Shown here in pieces: positions 24,817-33,322 of a stretch of DNA of 64,000 bases; positions within the stretch are counted from its first letter, which is position 1; every line of letters begins with the position of its first letter. The position numbers were made by a program, and so were the translations under genes. The stretch comes from Kitasatospora sp. GP82 (GTDB lineage: Bacteria; Actinomycetota; Actinomycetes; Streptomycetales; Streptomycetaceae), in the NCBI RefSeq assembly GCF_029892105.1, contig NZ_JARZAJ010000002.1, positions 186,001-250,000 on the forward strand. The letters run 5' to 3'. The notes below the pieces were generated by a model that saw nothing but the letters and a program-made list of their open reading frames with translations, had not been told where the DNA came from and did not search any database.

Positions 24817-24945
24817 CTGGACCGGACAGCCGCCGTCCACGGGCAGGACCGCCCCGGTGGCGCTCCTCGTCTCGTCCGAGGCCAGGAACAGGATCGCCCG
24901 GGCCACCTCCTCGGGCTCGCCGAACCGCGCCATCGGATGACGCCG
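24817..24945 (-). pseudogene. C-terminal remnant of a short-chain dehydrogenase/reductase
   Basis: About 42 residues, [20 protein letters not shown] continuing to [14 protein letters not shown], are the last quarter of a classical SDR of the FabG type. The Rossmann glycine motif and catalytic Tyr-Lys are absent. Upstream sequence changes abruptly into the end of the winged-helix gene, so the rest was deleted. Confidence 0.75.
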
Positions 24946-24998
24946 GCTGCGCGACCCGCTCGGTCCGACCGTTCCTGCCCGGCGTCCTCCTCGGCGTC

Positions 24999-25946
24999 CT
25001 ACTCGGCGGTCGCGAGTCTCCCGATGCCCATGCCCGGGCCGTTCCTGCCCGCTCTCATCGCGGCCCGGGCCCGCTCGACCCCCCGGGAGGTGGCTCTCGC
25101 CCCGCCGCCGACGGCGACCACCCGAGCGCCGAGCCCGGCACACAGCCGGCAGATCCCCGGCCGAGCCACCGGGTCGTGGCACTTCGCGCACTCCGCCATC
25201 TGCTGCGACGGCTCGACCCGGACCGGTACCGGCGGCATCTTGCGCTCCAGACGGCTGCGCAGCACCCCTACCGACGAGTGGATCAGTACCGGCAGGCCGG
25301 GAAGCAGTGCCCGGGCCAGGTCGTCGGCGGTACTGCCCCGCTCGACCCATCGCGCGACCAACGGCGCCAGCGCCAGCGCCTCGGCCTCACCGAGTCGCAG
25401 ACGCGGCTCCGGCCTGATCACCCGGAACAGCGTCGCCACCGCCGCCCGCAGTTGTTCGTCCGGCACCGCAGCGTCCTCCCGAACCGGGACCTCGCTCTTC
25501 GCCCGCCCGGACGGCTCGCCGCCGCCCTGGTCGCCGGCGGCCTGCTCGCCATCGGCGGGGAGGGTGGGTTCTTTCTCCGGGTTCTTTGAAAGAGCGCCAG
25601 CGCCACCGGCTTCCGCTCGACCGGCGCCCGGACGGGTGACATCCGGCGCGACCAGCTGCGGGGTGTCGAAGACGTGGACCTCCGAGCGGATGGTGCCGTC
25701 CGGTATCCGCACCTTGACGACCCAGTAGTACCCGGCTGCCATCAGTTCTTTGATGGCCCTGCGGATCGCGGCCCGGCCCTGCGGGCTGGAGTCCGCCATG
25801 TGTCGCCCGTCCTCCCGCCAGCCGTCCGGCCGCGAGAGCAGATCGGCCAGCAGGCCGCGAGCGGTGTAGCTCAACCGACGGTCCTGCACCATGCCGTTGT
25901 GAAACCACGTGTAGTTGCGCAGGCGAGCAGTACGATGGATGCGCAT
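24999..25946 (-). CDS. Winged-helix protein with C-terminal zinc-ribbon-like motif
   Basis: 315 residues. Residues 1-110 form a winged-helix domain of the type found in actinobacterial replication-like or plasmid-borne proteins ([39 protein letters not shown]). A low-complexity linker (115-160) leads to a helical region and then [17 protein letters not shown], two CxxC pairs able to bind zinc. Function is not established; DNA binding is likely. ATG 25946 is at the start of homology. It abuts an SDR remnant, so the region may have been rearranged by transfer. Confidence 0.75.
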   Translation of the reverse strand: MRIHRTARLRNYTWFHNGMVQDRRLSYTARGLLADLLSRPDGWREDGRHMADSSPQGRAAIRRAIKELMAAGYYWVVKVRIPDGTIRSEVHVFDTPQLVAPDVTRPGAGRAEAGGAGALSKNPEKEPTLPADGEQAAGDQGGGEPSGRAKSEVPVREDAAVPDEQLRAAVATLFRVIRPEPRLRLGEAEALALAPLVARWVERGSTADDLARALLPGLPVLIHSSVGVLRSRLERKMPPVPVRVEPSQQMAECAKCHDPVARPGICRLCAGLGARVVAVGGGARATSRGVERARAAMRAGRNGPGMGIGRLATAE

Positions 25947-26341
25947 TGGGAGTCACTGTCCCTGGTGCCGGGCCCCGGGGTGTTGGCGCACCGCCGGGGT
26001 CAACTACGTTCTCTTGATGCCGGAACGTAACACAGAGCCAGACCCTGAACGCGGTGCGCGGTTGTGCCGACCCGATCGCGCGCCCCCTCGACGGCGAACA
26101 CGCCCAATGCCGCCCCTGGAACGACATATTGACCAATCGTCACAAACGCCGCACTCCAGTCGGTCCGTCGGATTGCACGGCAGCCCCTCGCCGCTGCACC
26201 GATTCCCGCTGCTCACGGCACGTCAGCAGACCGGATCCGGCGAGGCCGCGTGCCCCTGGTCCGGTGTCCCAGGCACCCCGTCGGACCGGCCCCCAAGCAC
26301 TGCCCCGACACCGCCTGCCCCGGAGGAAAGCGCCAGGAAGG
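25947..26341. other. Non-coding region upstream of the winged-helix gene
   Basis: No supported gene. The open frames across it are shadows without homology. It must hold the promoter of the minus-strand winged-helix gene. Confidence 0.5.
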
Positions 26342-26377
26342 GTGTTCACTCAAGAGTGTTCGCTCAGCGGAGTGTTC
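26342..26377 (+). promoter_or_regulatory. Triple GTGTTC repeat and palindrome, probable operator
   Basis: GTGTTC occurs at 26342, 26356 and 26372 (spacing 14 and 16). CACTC-AA-GAGTG (26347-26358) is a palindrome between the first two copies. The group ends 75 bp before the VOC-protein start. Confidence 0.5.
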
Positions 26378-26451
26378 AACGGATGGAGCGTCCAAGCGGT
26401 GGGGGCGCAAAAGGCTGGACCGTGCCACCGTCCGCCGACATAGTGTCGCGC

Positions 26452-26826
26452 ATGGCATCTCTCGTACGACACGTGACCATCGACTGCGCCGACGCCTACC
26501 GCCTCGGCGGTTTCTGGGCCGAGGCCCTCGACAGCACCCTGCACGAGGACGACAAGCCCGGCGATCCGGAGGCACTGGTCGCCGCCACGGGCATCACACT
26601 CCTCTTCGTCACGGTCCCCGAGGCCAAGACGGTCAAGAACCGGGTGCACCTGGATCTCCAGCCGCAGGACCGCACCCGCGACGAGGAGGTCGAGCGCATC
26701 CTGGCCCTGGGCGCCACCCTGGTCGCCGACCAACGCCGCCCCGACGGCACCGGCTGGGTCACCCTCGCCGACATCGAGGGCAACGAGTTCTGCGTCGAGC
26801 GCAGCGCGGCCGAGCGCGCCGCCTGA
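26452..26826 (+). CDS. VOC (glyoxalase-like) family protein
   Basis: 124 residues, one glyoxalase/dioxygenase-superfamily unit of the actinobacterial glyoxalase-like type: HVTIDCADAYRLGGFWAEAL, NRVHLDLQP and GWVTLADIEGNEFCV. His5, Asp and Glu at the usual metal positions are plausible. It may be an enzyme or a drug-binding protein; the substrate is unknown. ATG 26452 is six bases after TAGTGT, a good -10, so the mRNA is probably leaderless, and no ribosome site is present. Confidence 0.85.
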   Translation: MASLVRHVTIDCADAYRLGGFWAEALDSTLHEDDKPGDPEALVAATGITLLFVTVPEAKTVKNRVHLDLQPQDRTRDEEVERILALGATLVADQRRPDGTGWVTLADIEGNEFCVERSAAERAA

Positions 26827-27124
26827 GCATCCGTCATCCCCATGGGCCGGCAATCTGCTCGGCGCGCGCTCGCGAGCTCTCGGCGGGCGATGACGCCGGT
26901 GTCGGTGACGAGGAGGTCCGATGGGCGATCGAGCACGCGTCGCCGGCAGTTCGCGAGCCAGTGCGGCAGATGCCGGCTTGCGAGCCTGGTCGCAGTTGGC
27001 TGGACGCGCTTCGCTACCAGCGGGACGCAGCCCTTCGCCGCTGACCAGCGAGGCGCGCAGCGTCGCCGGAAGGAACCGCGATTCGAGCCGGAACCGGAGT
27101 CGGAAATGGGCTAGAAAGGTCACC

Positions 27125-27538
27125 ATGGAACTCACCCAGATACGCCTGTTGGTGTCCGACTTCCCCGCCGTCTACCGCTTCTACCGGGATGTGCTCGGGC
27201 TCAAGCCGCAGTTCGAGGCCGAGAGCGGCCCGTACGCCAAGCTCAGCCCCGACATCGGACACGCCGCGATCGCGCTGCAGGACCGGGCGCAGATGGCGGC
27301 CGTGCTGGGGCGGTTGGGGGCCGAGCCAGAGGGATGCCGCGCGCTGGTGGTGCTGCGGGTGGACGACCTGGACGCCGCCCACGCTGAACTCACCTCGCGG
27401 GGAGCCGAGTTCACCAGGGATCCTGGCCCGATGGGCGAGCGGATACGGGTCGCGTACCTGGAGGACCCGGAAGGGAATCTGATTGAGCTTCAGGAGTGGC
27501 TGGCGCTGCGCGAGCAGGCTGATAGCGCGCCGGCCTAG
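27125..27538 (+). CDS. VOC (glyoxalase/bleomycin-resistance) family protein
   Basis: 137 residues with the standard beta-alpha-beta-beta-beta pair of half-domains: IRLLVSDFPAVYRFYRDVLGL, LVVLRVDDLDAAHAELTSRG and RVAYLEDPEGNLIELQEW. The last Glu is the normal metal ligand. Roles in this family range from isomerases to antibiotic sequestration. ATG 27125 has AAAGG upstream. It is unrelated in sequence detail to the 26452 VOC protein, from which 298 bp of apparently empty DNA separates it. Confidence 0.88.
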   Translation: MELTQIRLLVSDFPAVYRFYRDVLGLKPQFEAESGPYAKLSPDIGHAAIALQDRAQMAAVLGRLGAEPEGCRALVVLRVDDLDAAHAELTSRGAEFTRDPGPMGERIRVAYLEDPEGNLIELQEWLALREQADSAPA

Positions 27539-27733
27539 GAGGTAGCGGCGGAGCCCGTCCGCGACCGAGCTTCCGCCGCGAAGCCAGCTGGCCGACGTGC
27601 GGTCGTCGGGCCTCGCTGCGGTCGGCGAGCGGCTGGGCCGGGGGCGGATGTTCTGCGTAAATGCCTGACACAACGAAGAGCCCCTGGCAGGCCAGGAGTT
27701 GTCTACGCTTCAGCCCTGCCAGGAGCTCTCGTG

Positions 27734-27973
27734 TCATTGCCGCACGGTCAACACGCCGACGGACAGGACGTCCACCAGGCCCACGATCCTGACCTTCCCC
27801 TGCGACGGGGCAGCCTCGACGGCGCCCTGGACGGCAGGGTCCGCCTGGACGGCAGGGAGCCCGGCAAGCTTCCACGGGGCTGGAGCACCGGCAGGCTTCG
27901 AGGATGTGCACGCAGCCGCGAGCGCGACGGTCGCCAGGACCGCTGCACCCGCGGAGAGCTTCAACCGCTGCAT
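27734..27973 (-). CDS. Small putative lipoprotein
   Basis: 79 residues. A signal peptide (MQRLKLSAGAAVLATVALAA) ends in the lipobox LAAAC, predicting a membrane-anchored lipoprotein with a roughly 57-residue Ala/Pro/Val-rich outer part. No known domain is recognised. ATG 27973 lacks a strong ribosome site, and the mature part is short, so a truncated gene is possible. It lies downstream of, and on the same strand as, the DUF397/XRE pair, with 127 bp between. Confidence 0.5.
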   Translation of the reverse strand: MQRLKLSAGAAVLATVALAAACTSSKPAGAPAPWKLAGLPAVQADPAVQGAVEAAPSQGKVRIVGLVDVLSVGVLTVRQ

Positions 27974-28100
27974 CTGTCGATGATGGCACCAGTCCGCCTG
28001 CGATCCAGGCACTACCGGAGACTTCGCAGGTACTCGCGGTCAGCACGAGGCCCGAGCAGGAACGGGTGTCCGGTCAAGGCCTCGATGGGTGGAACGGCCG

Positions 28101-28322
28101 TCAGGCTGCGCCGAACTCGCCTCGCGCCGTGGCTGCGGCGAAGGCCGACCAGGCGTCCTTCGAGAAGCGGAGCTGCGGGCCCTCGGGGTCCTTGGAGTCC
28201 CGCACGGGGATGACGCCGTGGGTAGCGGCGAACTCGGGGGCGAACTCGATGCATTCGCCGTTCGCGCCGCCGCTGTAGCTGCTCTTGCGCCACTGCTCCG
28301 GCTGGTGATCAGTCTTGCTCAT
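28101..28322 (-). CDS. DUF397 protein
   Basis: 73 residues. WRKSSYSGGANGECIEFAPEF, IPVRDSKDPEGPQLRFS and WSAFA are the standard DUF397 signature. These small proteins are encoded next to XRE regulators and behave as regulator partners (in the WhiJ-like and toxin-antitoxin-like families). ATG 28322 has GGAGG upstream and overlaps the end of the XRE gene by 14 bp, so the two are translated together. Confidence 0.93.
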   Translation of the reverse strand: MSKTDHQPEQWRKSSYSGGANGECIEFAPEFAATHGVIPVRDSKDPEGPQLRFSKDAWSAFAAATARGEFGAA

Positions 28323-29145
28323 GTGCGAAATCCTCCGCTGCTGACTCGATCAGGGCTAGGGACGCTTCCGGCGACAGCGCGGCGGCCCGTACGAGATCGT
28401 AAGACCACGAGCACTTCGCGACGAAGGCTGGATCATCAAGGAGTTGACCCCAGAAGGGGCCTTCGGAGTAGGCCACGGGCGGGGCATCGACAAAGGTCAG
28501 GAGGATGAGGGATCCCTCCAGCAGGGCGTGTGCACCCGCCGAGAAGGGCAGCACCTGCACGATGACCCGCCTGCTGTGCACCAGGTGGGCAATGTGGCTC
28601 AACTGCCCATGCATCACTGCCGGTCCACCAACGGGCCGCCGGAGGATGCTCTCGCCCAGGATGGCCCAAAACTGGGGTCTTGTTGGACCGTCAAGTATCC
28701 GTGCCCGCGCCGTACGCAGGCGCACAAGCTCCTCGATGTCCGATGCGGCTCTCAAGGGATTCCACGAACGGAAGATCTCTCGCGCGTAATCGGCGGTCTG
28801 TAGGAGACCCGGCACCAGATCAGGCTCGAAAGAGCTGAGTGTCTCTGCCATCGTCTGCAGTTCGGGGATGCCCGCGAAGTAGTCGGCGAACCGGCTACGG
28901 GTGACCATCGGGTACAGCCGAGCGAAGTACCCGTCCGTATCAAGGGCTGCGTCGAGGCGCTCGGACAGGTCCTTCTGCGGCTGCCTGGTCGCCGCCTCCA
29001 TCTGCCCGATGTACGCACCCGAGCAGAAGACCAGCTCGCCCAGCGCGTCCTGGGACAGCCCCTTGGCCTCTCGGAGGCGGCGAAGTTCAGCCCCGTAGAA
29101 AGCCTTTGGGGACTCGGAGGGGTCGAGGCTCCTTGGGCTGGCCAC
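28309..29145 (-). CDS. XRE-family regulator with DUF5753 sensor domain (WhiJ-like)
   Basis: 278 residues. The Cro/CI helix-turn-helix (about 14-70, LRRLREAKGLSQDALGELV) precedes a DUF5753 domain (about 95-270) with FEPDLVPGLLQTADYARE, the group that includes Streptomyces developmental regulators of the WhiJ class. GTG 29145 is selected because AGGAGGTG lies eight bases upstream; the frame could run a further 16 residues. It is followed by DUF397, and three small genes are transcribed divergently 125 bp away, probably under its control. Confidence 0.9.
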   Translation of the reverse strand: MASPRSLDPSESPKAFYGAELRRLREAKGLSQDALGELVFCSGAYIGQMEAATRQPQKDLSERLDAALDTDGYFARLYPMVTRSRFADYFAGIPELQTMAETLSSFEPDLVPGLLQTADYAREIFRSWNPLRAASDIEELVRLRTARARILDGPTRPQFWAILGESILRRPVGGPAVMHGQLSHIAHLVHSRRVIVQVLPFSAGAHALLEGSLILLTFVDAPPVAYSEGPFWGQLLDDPAFVAKCSWSYDLVRAAALSPEASLALIESAAEDFAHEQD

Positions 29146-29270
29146 GGCGCAGCACCTCCTGACAGTCCTGTTGTTGGGCTTCCCCTGCTTCACAGGCTAA
29201 CGCCGGAGCGCAACGCTTGGAGCACAGAACGTGAGGAACGGGGCGCGAGCCCCCAACCCAGGAGCGCGCC

Positions 29271-29573
29271 ATGCCGCCGAGCACCAGACCACCTTCGATC
29301 AGCCGTTTGAAGCGCCAACGGCCGCTGCTCCAACGCCTCGTGGCCGCCGGGCAGGCCAATGCCAGGGCAGCGGAGGAGGAGCTGGCGTCCGCCCTGAAGG
29401 TGGCGGGGATCGTGCTGCCGTCGCTGGCGGCGGACTGCCGGTCGGGCTGCCTCTCCGGCGTCTTCCTGGTCGACCTCGGCGGCGCTCGCCCGGACGTGGT
29501 GATGCGACTCGCGGCGGTCGTGAGGCGCGGCGCGGCTGCGGAGTCGGCGGAGCAGCGGGCGGCGCCCGGATGA
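29271..29573 (+). CDS. Small hypothetical protein, first of three divergent from XRE
   Basis: 100 residues, basic N-terminus, a predicted helix from about 10 to 45 (LLQRLVAAGQANARAAEEELASALK) and a C-terminal segment LSGVFLVDLGGARPDVVMRLAAVV. Its two Cys lie in DCRSGCLSG. I do not recognise a family. ATG 29271 has AGGAG upstream. It overlaps the next gene by four bases (ATGA), so the two are coupled. Position suggests a role tied to the XRE/DUF397 pair. Confidence 0.65.
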   Translation: MPPSTRPPSISRLKRQRPLLQRLVAAGQANARAAEEELASALKVAGIVLPSLAADCRSGCLSGVFLVDLGGARPDVVMRLAAVVRRGAAAESAEQRAAPG

Positions 29574-29752
29574 CCGCCGACGAGTTGGAGCCCGTGAACC
29601 CGTGGCCCCCGCTCCCGCCCCTGCCACCGCCTCCGGAGTTCCGTCCGGTCCTCACTCCCGAGGAGCACACCGACCGGCCGCTGAGCCCGGAGGAGTACGC
29701 CCGGCGGGCGAACCTGCTCCGGAGAGTCCGGAACGCCAACAAGCTGACGTAG
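29570..29752 (+). CDS. Small Pro-rich hypothetical protein
   Basis: 60 residues. A Pro-rich segment (PWPPLPPLPPPPEFRPVL, 11-28) is followed by LSPEEYARRANLLRRVRNAN, a basic amphipathic helix. No known domain. It starts in an ATGA overlap with the preceding gene and has no separate ribosome site, as expected for translational coupling. Confidence 0.6.
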   Translation: MTADELEPVNPWPPLPPLPPPPEFRPVLTPEEHTDRPLSPEEYARRANLLRRVRNANKLT

Positions 29753-29766
29753 TAGGGAGATTACGC

Positions 29767-30072
29767 GTGAATCGACTGACGCTGCCGATCCGCGAACTGG
29801 GGGATGCGACGCGTGGCTCACCGCCGTCCCAGAAGTGCCTGGAGACCGCCGAGGCGATCGGCAACGCGCTGAGCCGGAGGCCGTGGGTGAGCAGACGGGA
29901 CTCCGGGTGGCGGATCTACTGCCGCTACCAGGGGGAGTTGCTGTCCGAGCAGGCCGCGGAGGCTCTGAACCTGGCGGTGGGCGACGCGCGGTGGGGCAAT
30001 CGCTGTTCCGGCGATCTGGAGACCGTACGGCTCACCCTGTGGGTCGACGTCCCCGCCGGCGAAGAGGGCTGA
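29767..30072 (+). CDS. Hypothetical protein, third gene of the small operon
   Basis: 101 residues. Features are LETAEAIGNALSRRPWVSRR, GWRIYCRYQGELLSEQAAEALN and LTLWVDVPAG, suggesting a compact alpha/beta fold; no family is recognised. GTG 29767 has TAGGGAG upstream and is 14 bp after the previous stop. The operon ends at the terminator 30091-30126. Confidence 0.65.
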   Translation: MNRLTLPIRELGDATRGSPPSQKCLETAEAIGNALSRRPWVSRRDSGWRIYCRYQGELLSEQAAEALNLAVGDARWGNRCSGDLETVRLTLWVDVPAGEEG

Positions 30073-30090
30073 ACCGCCGAGACCGGCGCA

Positions 30091-30126
30091 GAGCCCCGAC
30101 CGGACGCCAACGTCCGGTCGGGGCTC
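30091..30126. terminator. Bidirectional terminator before asnB
   Basis: Perfect 16-bp arms (30091-30106, 30111-30126) with CCAA loop between convergent genes. Confidence 0.88.
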
Positions 30127-30167
30127 GCTCAGCACTCGCTACTCGCTCGACAGAGCAGCCGGACCGG

Positions 30168-32021
30168 TCAGATGTCGACCGTCACGTTGTACTCGGTGAC
30201 CCAGTTGTTGAACTCGATCAGGCGCTCGAGGATGGCGCGGGCGCTCCAGGGACCGCCGACGTTGTAGGAGCCGGCCGGGACGTCGAGGAGGCGGCGGACC
30301 TCCTCCTCCGAGACGATCTTGAAGACCGGAGCGCCCTCGACCAGGATGCCCTCGACCCGGTCGCGCAGGGCGAGCTCGTACTTCTCGTCCTGGGTCGAGG
30401 GGTACGGGTTCTTCTTGCGGTCCAGGACCTCGTCCGGCAGCAGGCCGCGCATCGCGGCACGCAGCAGGCTCTTCTCGCGGCCGTCGAAGCTCTTGATCGA
30501 CCACGGGGTGTTGTAGACGTACTCGACCAGGCGGTGGTCGGTGAACGGCACCCGGACCTCGAGGCTGACCGCCATGCTGATGCGGTCCTTGCGGTCGAGG
30601 AGGAAGTTCTCCCAGCGGGTCAGGTTGAGGTAGGTCAGCTCGCGCATCCGCTCCTCGAGGCCGCTCTCGCCCTCCAGGCGCGGGACCTCGGCCAGGGCCT
30701 GCTCGTAGCGCTGCTTGACGTAGTCGGTCAGGCCGAGGCGGTCCCACAGGCCGACCGTGCGCAGGGCGCCGATGCCGCCGGCCTGCTCGAAGGGGTGGTG
30801 CCACGGGAAGGTGTCGCCGTTGACGGCGCCCTCGTCGTGGAACCAGGTGTAGCCGCCGAAGAGCTCGTCCGACGCCTCGCCGGAGAGGGCGACGGTCATC
30901 TGCTCCTTGAGCGCGCGGCACAGGATGAGCAGCGAGTACTCCATGTCGCCGGTCGAGACCGGGAGGTCCTGGGCGCGCAGCACCTGGTCGCGGACGTCGT
31001 CGTCGAGGATGTCCTCGTTGTTGAGCTCGACGACGATGTGCTCGGCGCCGACGTGCTCGGCGACCTGGATCGCGTACGGGGTGTCCGGGTCGGCCCACTG
31101 GACGTTCGACTGGAAGCGGGTCTCGTGACCGGTGAAGTCGACCGAGAACGCCTTGATCGGCGTCTCGACGCCCTGCTTCTTCAGCGCCTTGGCCGCCAGC
31201 GCGGTGACCGCGCTGGAGTCCAGGCCGCCCGAGAGCAGGGTGCCGACGGTGACGTCGGCGACCAGCTGGCGGTCGACGATGTCCTCCAGCAGGTCACGGA
31301 CCTTGGCGATGGTCGTTTCCTGGTCGTCGGTGTGCGGCACCGCCTGGAGCTGCCAGTAGCGCTCCTCGCTCCGGCCCTCGCGGGTGAAGCGGACGATGGT
31401 GCCGGGACGGACCTCGTGCATACCGCGGAACACCGCGTGACCCGGGGTCTTGACGATGGAGAAGATCTCCTGGAGGCCCTCGCGGTCGATGACCGCCTCG
31501 GCCTCCGGGTGGGCCAGGATCGCCTTCGGCTCGGAGCCGAACAGCACACCGTCGGTGGTCGGGTAGTAGTACAGCGGCTTGACGCCCATCCGGTCGCGGA
31601 CGAGCAGCAGCTCCTCGGTGCGGGCGTCCCAGATCGCGAAGGCGTAGATGCCGTTGAGCTTCTCGGCGAAGTCGGTGCCCCACTCGACGTAGGCCCGCAG
31701 CACCACCTCGGTGTCGCTGGTGGTGCGGAACTCGTGGCCCAGGCCCTTCAACTCCTCGCGCAGCTCGCGGAAGTTGTACACCTCGCCGGTGTAGGTCAGG
31801 ACCGCCTGGGTGATCTCCGCGTCAGCGGCGATCATGGGCTGCTTGCCGCCCTCAAGGTCGATGATCGCCAGTCGGCGGTGGCCGAGGATGGCGTGCTCGG
31901 AGGTCCACAGGCCGCCGGCGTCCGGGCCGCGGCACTCCATGGTGTGCGTCATTGCATCGGCAAGGTCCGAGAACGCCGACAGGTCACGCCCGTAACTCAC
32001 CCAACCGGTAAGGCCGCACAT
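30168..32021 (-). CDS. asnB: Asparagine synthase (glutamine-hydrolysing)
   Basis: 617 residues. Cys2 directly after the initiator (MCGLTGW) is the N-terminal nucleophile of the class II glutamine amidotransferase domain (2-200), with RGPDAGG and GEVYNFRELR. The synthetase domain has the pyrophosphate loop LLSGGLDSSAV and KPLYYY-type contacts. It converts Asp, Gln and ATP to Asn. Length and motifs are those of housekeeping AsnB, though homologues also serve in peptide antibiotic pathways. ATG 32021 fixes the Cys at position 2. Stand-alone gene. Confidence 0.95.
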   Translation of the reverse strand: MCGLTGWVSYGRDLSAFSDLADAMTHTMECRGPDAGGLWTSEHAILGHRRLAIIDLEGGKQPMIAADAEITQAVLTYTGEVYNFRELREELKGLGHEFRTTSDTEVVLRAYVEWGTDFAEKLNGIYAFAIWDARTEELLLVRDRMGVKPLYYYPTTDGVLFGSEPKAILAHPEAEAVIDREGLQEIFSIVKTPGHAVFRGMHEVRPGTIVRFTREGRSEERYWQLQAVPHTDDQETTIAKVRDLLEDIVDRQLVADVTVGTLLSGGLDSSAVTALAAKALKKQGVETPIKAFSVDFTGHETRFQSNVQWADPDTPYAIQVAEHVGAEHIVVELNNEDILDDDVRDQVLRAQDLPVSTGDMEYSLLILCRALKEQMTVALSGEASDELFGGYTWFHDEGAVNGDTFPWHHPFEQAGGIGALRTVGLWDRLGLTDYVKQRYEQALAEVPRLEGESGLEERMRELTYLNLTRWENFLLDRKDRISMAVSLEVRVPFTDHRLVEYVYNTPWSIKSFDGREKSLLRAAMRGLLPDEVLDRKKNPYPSTQDEKYELALRDRVEGILVEGAPVFKIVSEEEVRRLLDVPAGSYNVGGPWSARAILERLIEFNNWVTEYNVTVDI

Positions 32022-32464
32022 GAGACAGGATTCCTCTCGTCAAGAATTGTCGTGTGATGCGTGCATCAGCACCCGGCGGGCCCGCGGGCCCTGCTTGGCG
32101 CAGGCAGCTTTACGAAGACATGGCGCAGATCCGTGTCAACGGCGCATCGGAAGGGCGCATTCGGCCGTCATCGCCTTCCGAGGCGTGCTCGACGTTCCGT
32201 TCAAAACCTCTGCACCGACCCCGTTCTCCCTGCTCCATCCACGGGTGTGGTGCTGCCACCCCGGGCCGAATCCGCAGTCCGATCGTGCCGTCCTGCGGAA
32301 ATTCCGGGCAAGCCATCGCGCCCAACACCGTCAGGTCGAGGGTTCACCGCCGTGAACTGCCCGAGGGTCTAGGGTCGAGCGGGACAGGTGCCGAGTGGAA
32401 GGGGCGACTTGAGGATGCGCACGGGGACGAGCACAGAAGCCGGGGACCGGACGGGGGCGGCGGT
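32022..32464. other. Intergenic region between asnB and the PhzF-like gene
   Basis: 443 bp between divergent genes. It must contain both promoters; I see no gene and no convincing promoter pair or riboswitch. Confidence 0.5.
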
Positions 32465-33160
32465 ATGACCGAGCTCCACGTGCTCCGCGTCTTCTGCGGC
32501 CCGGACGGCACTGCCGGGAATCTGCTGGGCGTTGTTCTCGACGGCCCGGCCGTTCCGGGATCGGCACAGCGGCAACGGCTCGCGGGTGAACTGGGCTTCT
32601 CCGAGACGGTCTTCGTGGACGACGCGGCGCGCGGCGTGGTGGACATCCACACGCCGAGCGTGCAGCTTGCCTTCGCCGGACATCCACTGGTCGGCACCGG
32701 CTGGCTGCTGCGGCAGTCGGGCCTGATCCCCGGCCCGGGGGTTGACGGCCCTGCGGTACTCCAACCGCAGGCCGGGGAGGTACCCGCCTGGCAGGACGGC
32801 GAGTTCAGCTGGATCCGTGCCCGCGCCTCCTGGGCCTCCGGCCGGCGCACCCTCCGCCACGACACCCCCGCCGCCGTGGACGCGCTCACCGTCCCACCAC
32901 CCGGTACCGGCTGGCTCTACGCCTGGGCCTGGCGCGACGAGGCCGCAGGCAAGGTCCGCGCTCGCGGCTTCCCGGGACGTGGTGACGGCATCGACGAGGA
33001 CGAAGCCACCGGCGCGGCAGGAATCATCCTCACCGGCGAACTGAACCGCGCACTCGACATCCGCCAGGGCATCGGCTCCCAACTGCTCACCCGCCCACTG
33101 CCGGACGGCCACGTCGAGATCGGCGGCCGCGTGTTCCCACACGAGGTACGCACGCTGTGA
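32465..33160 (+). CDS. PhzF-family isomerase-like protein
   Basis: 231 residues, somewhat shorter than the usual 260-300. VLRVFCGPDGTAGNLLGVVL, LGFSETVFVDD (catalytic Glu expected here), LAFAGHPLVGTGWLL and RGFPGRGDGIDEDEATGAA match the two-domain DAP-epimerase-like PhzF fold. PhzF proteins isomerise or epimerise small metabolites; this one's substrate is unknown. ATG 32465 begins the homology; no strong ribosome site precedes it. Confidence 0.85.
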   Translation: MTELHVLRVFCGPDGTAGNLLGVVLDGPAVPGSAQRQRLAGELGFSETVFVDDAARGVVDIHTPSVQLAFAGHPLVGTGWLLRQSGLIPGPGVDGPAVLQPQAGEVPAWQDGEFSWIRARASWASGRRTLRHDTPAAVDALTVPPPGTGWLYAWAWRDEAAGKVRARGFPGRGDGIDEDEATGAAGIILTGELNRALDIRQGIGSQLLTRPLPDGHVEIGGRVFPHEVRTL

Positions 33161-33204
33161 GCCTTCGCAGACGGTGAGAATGCACCCTCCCCGGGGTGCG
33201 GGAG

Positions 33205-33242
33205 TGGTTCTTCCAGGGGCGCAGGGCTCCGTTTGACCAACG
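33205..33242. repeat. Fourth copy of the dispersed intergenic repeat
   Basis: CCAGGGGCGCAGGGCTCC with the same flanks as the copy at 5577-5614. The following 33241-33310 contains two imperfect copies of a CGCTCGCGC-N-CAGAAGCCG unit. The 162-bp gap contains no gene. Confidence 0.55.
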
Positions 33243-33322
33243 CTCGCGCCCCACAGAAGCCGTTGCCTGTGCCCCGGAAAACCACCGCTCGCGCGTCCGC
33301 AGAAGCCGCGCAGCGGTCCGGG

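Noticed and set aside
24718..25350. Intact SDR gene of 210 residues
   Set aside because: Only the last about 42 residues match SDRs; the rest is an out-of-frame shadow of the winged-helix gene.
29835..32057. 740-residue plus-strand frame antisense to asnB
   Set aside because: Low-complexity mirror of the asnB codons; asnB has all catalytic motifs.
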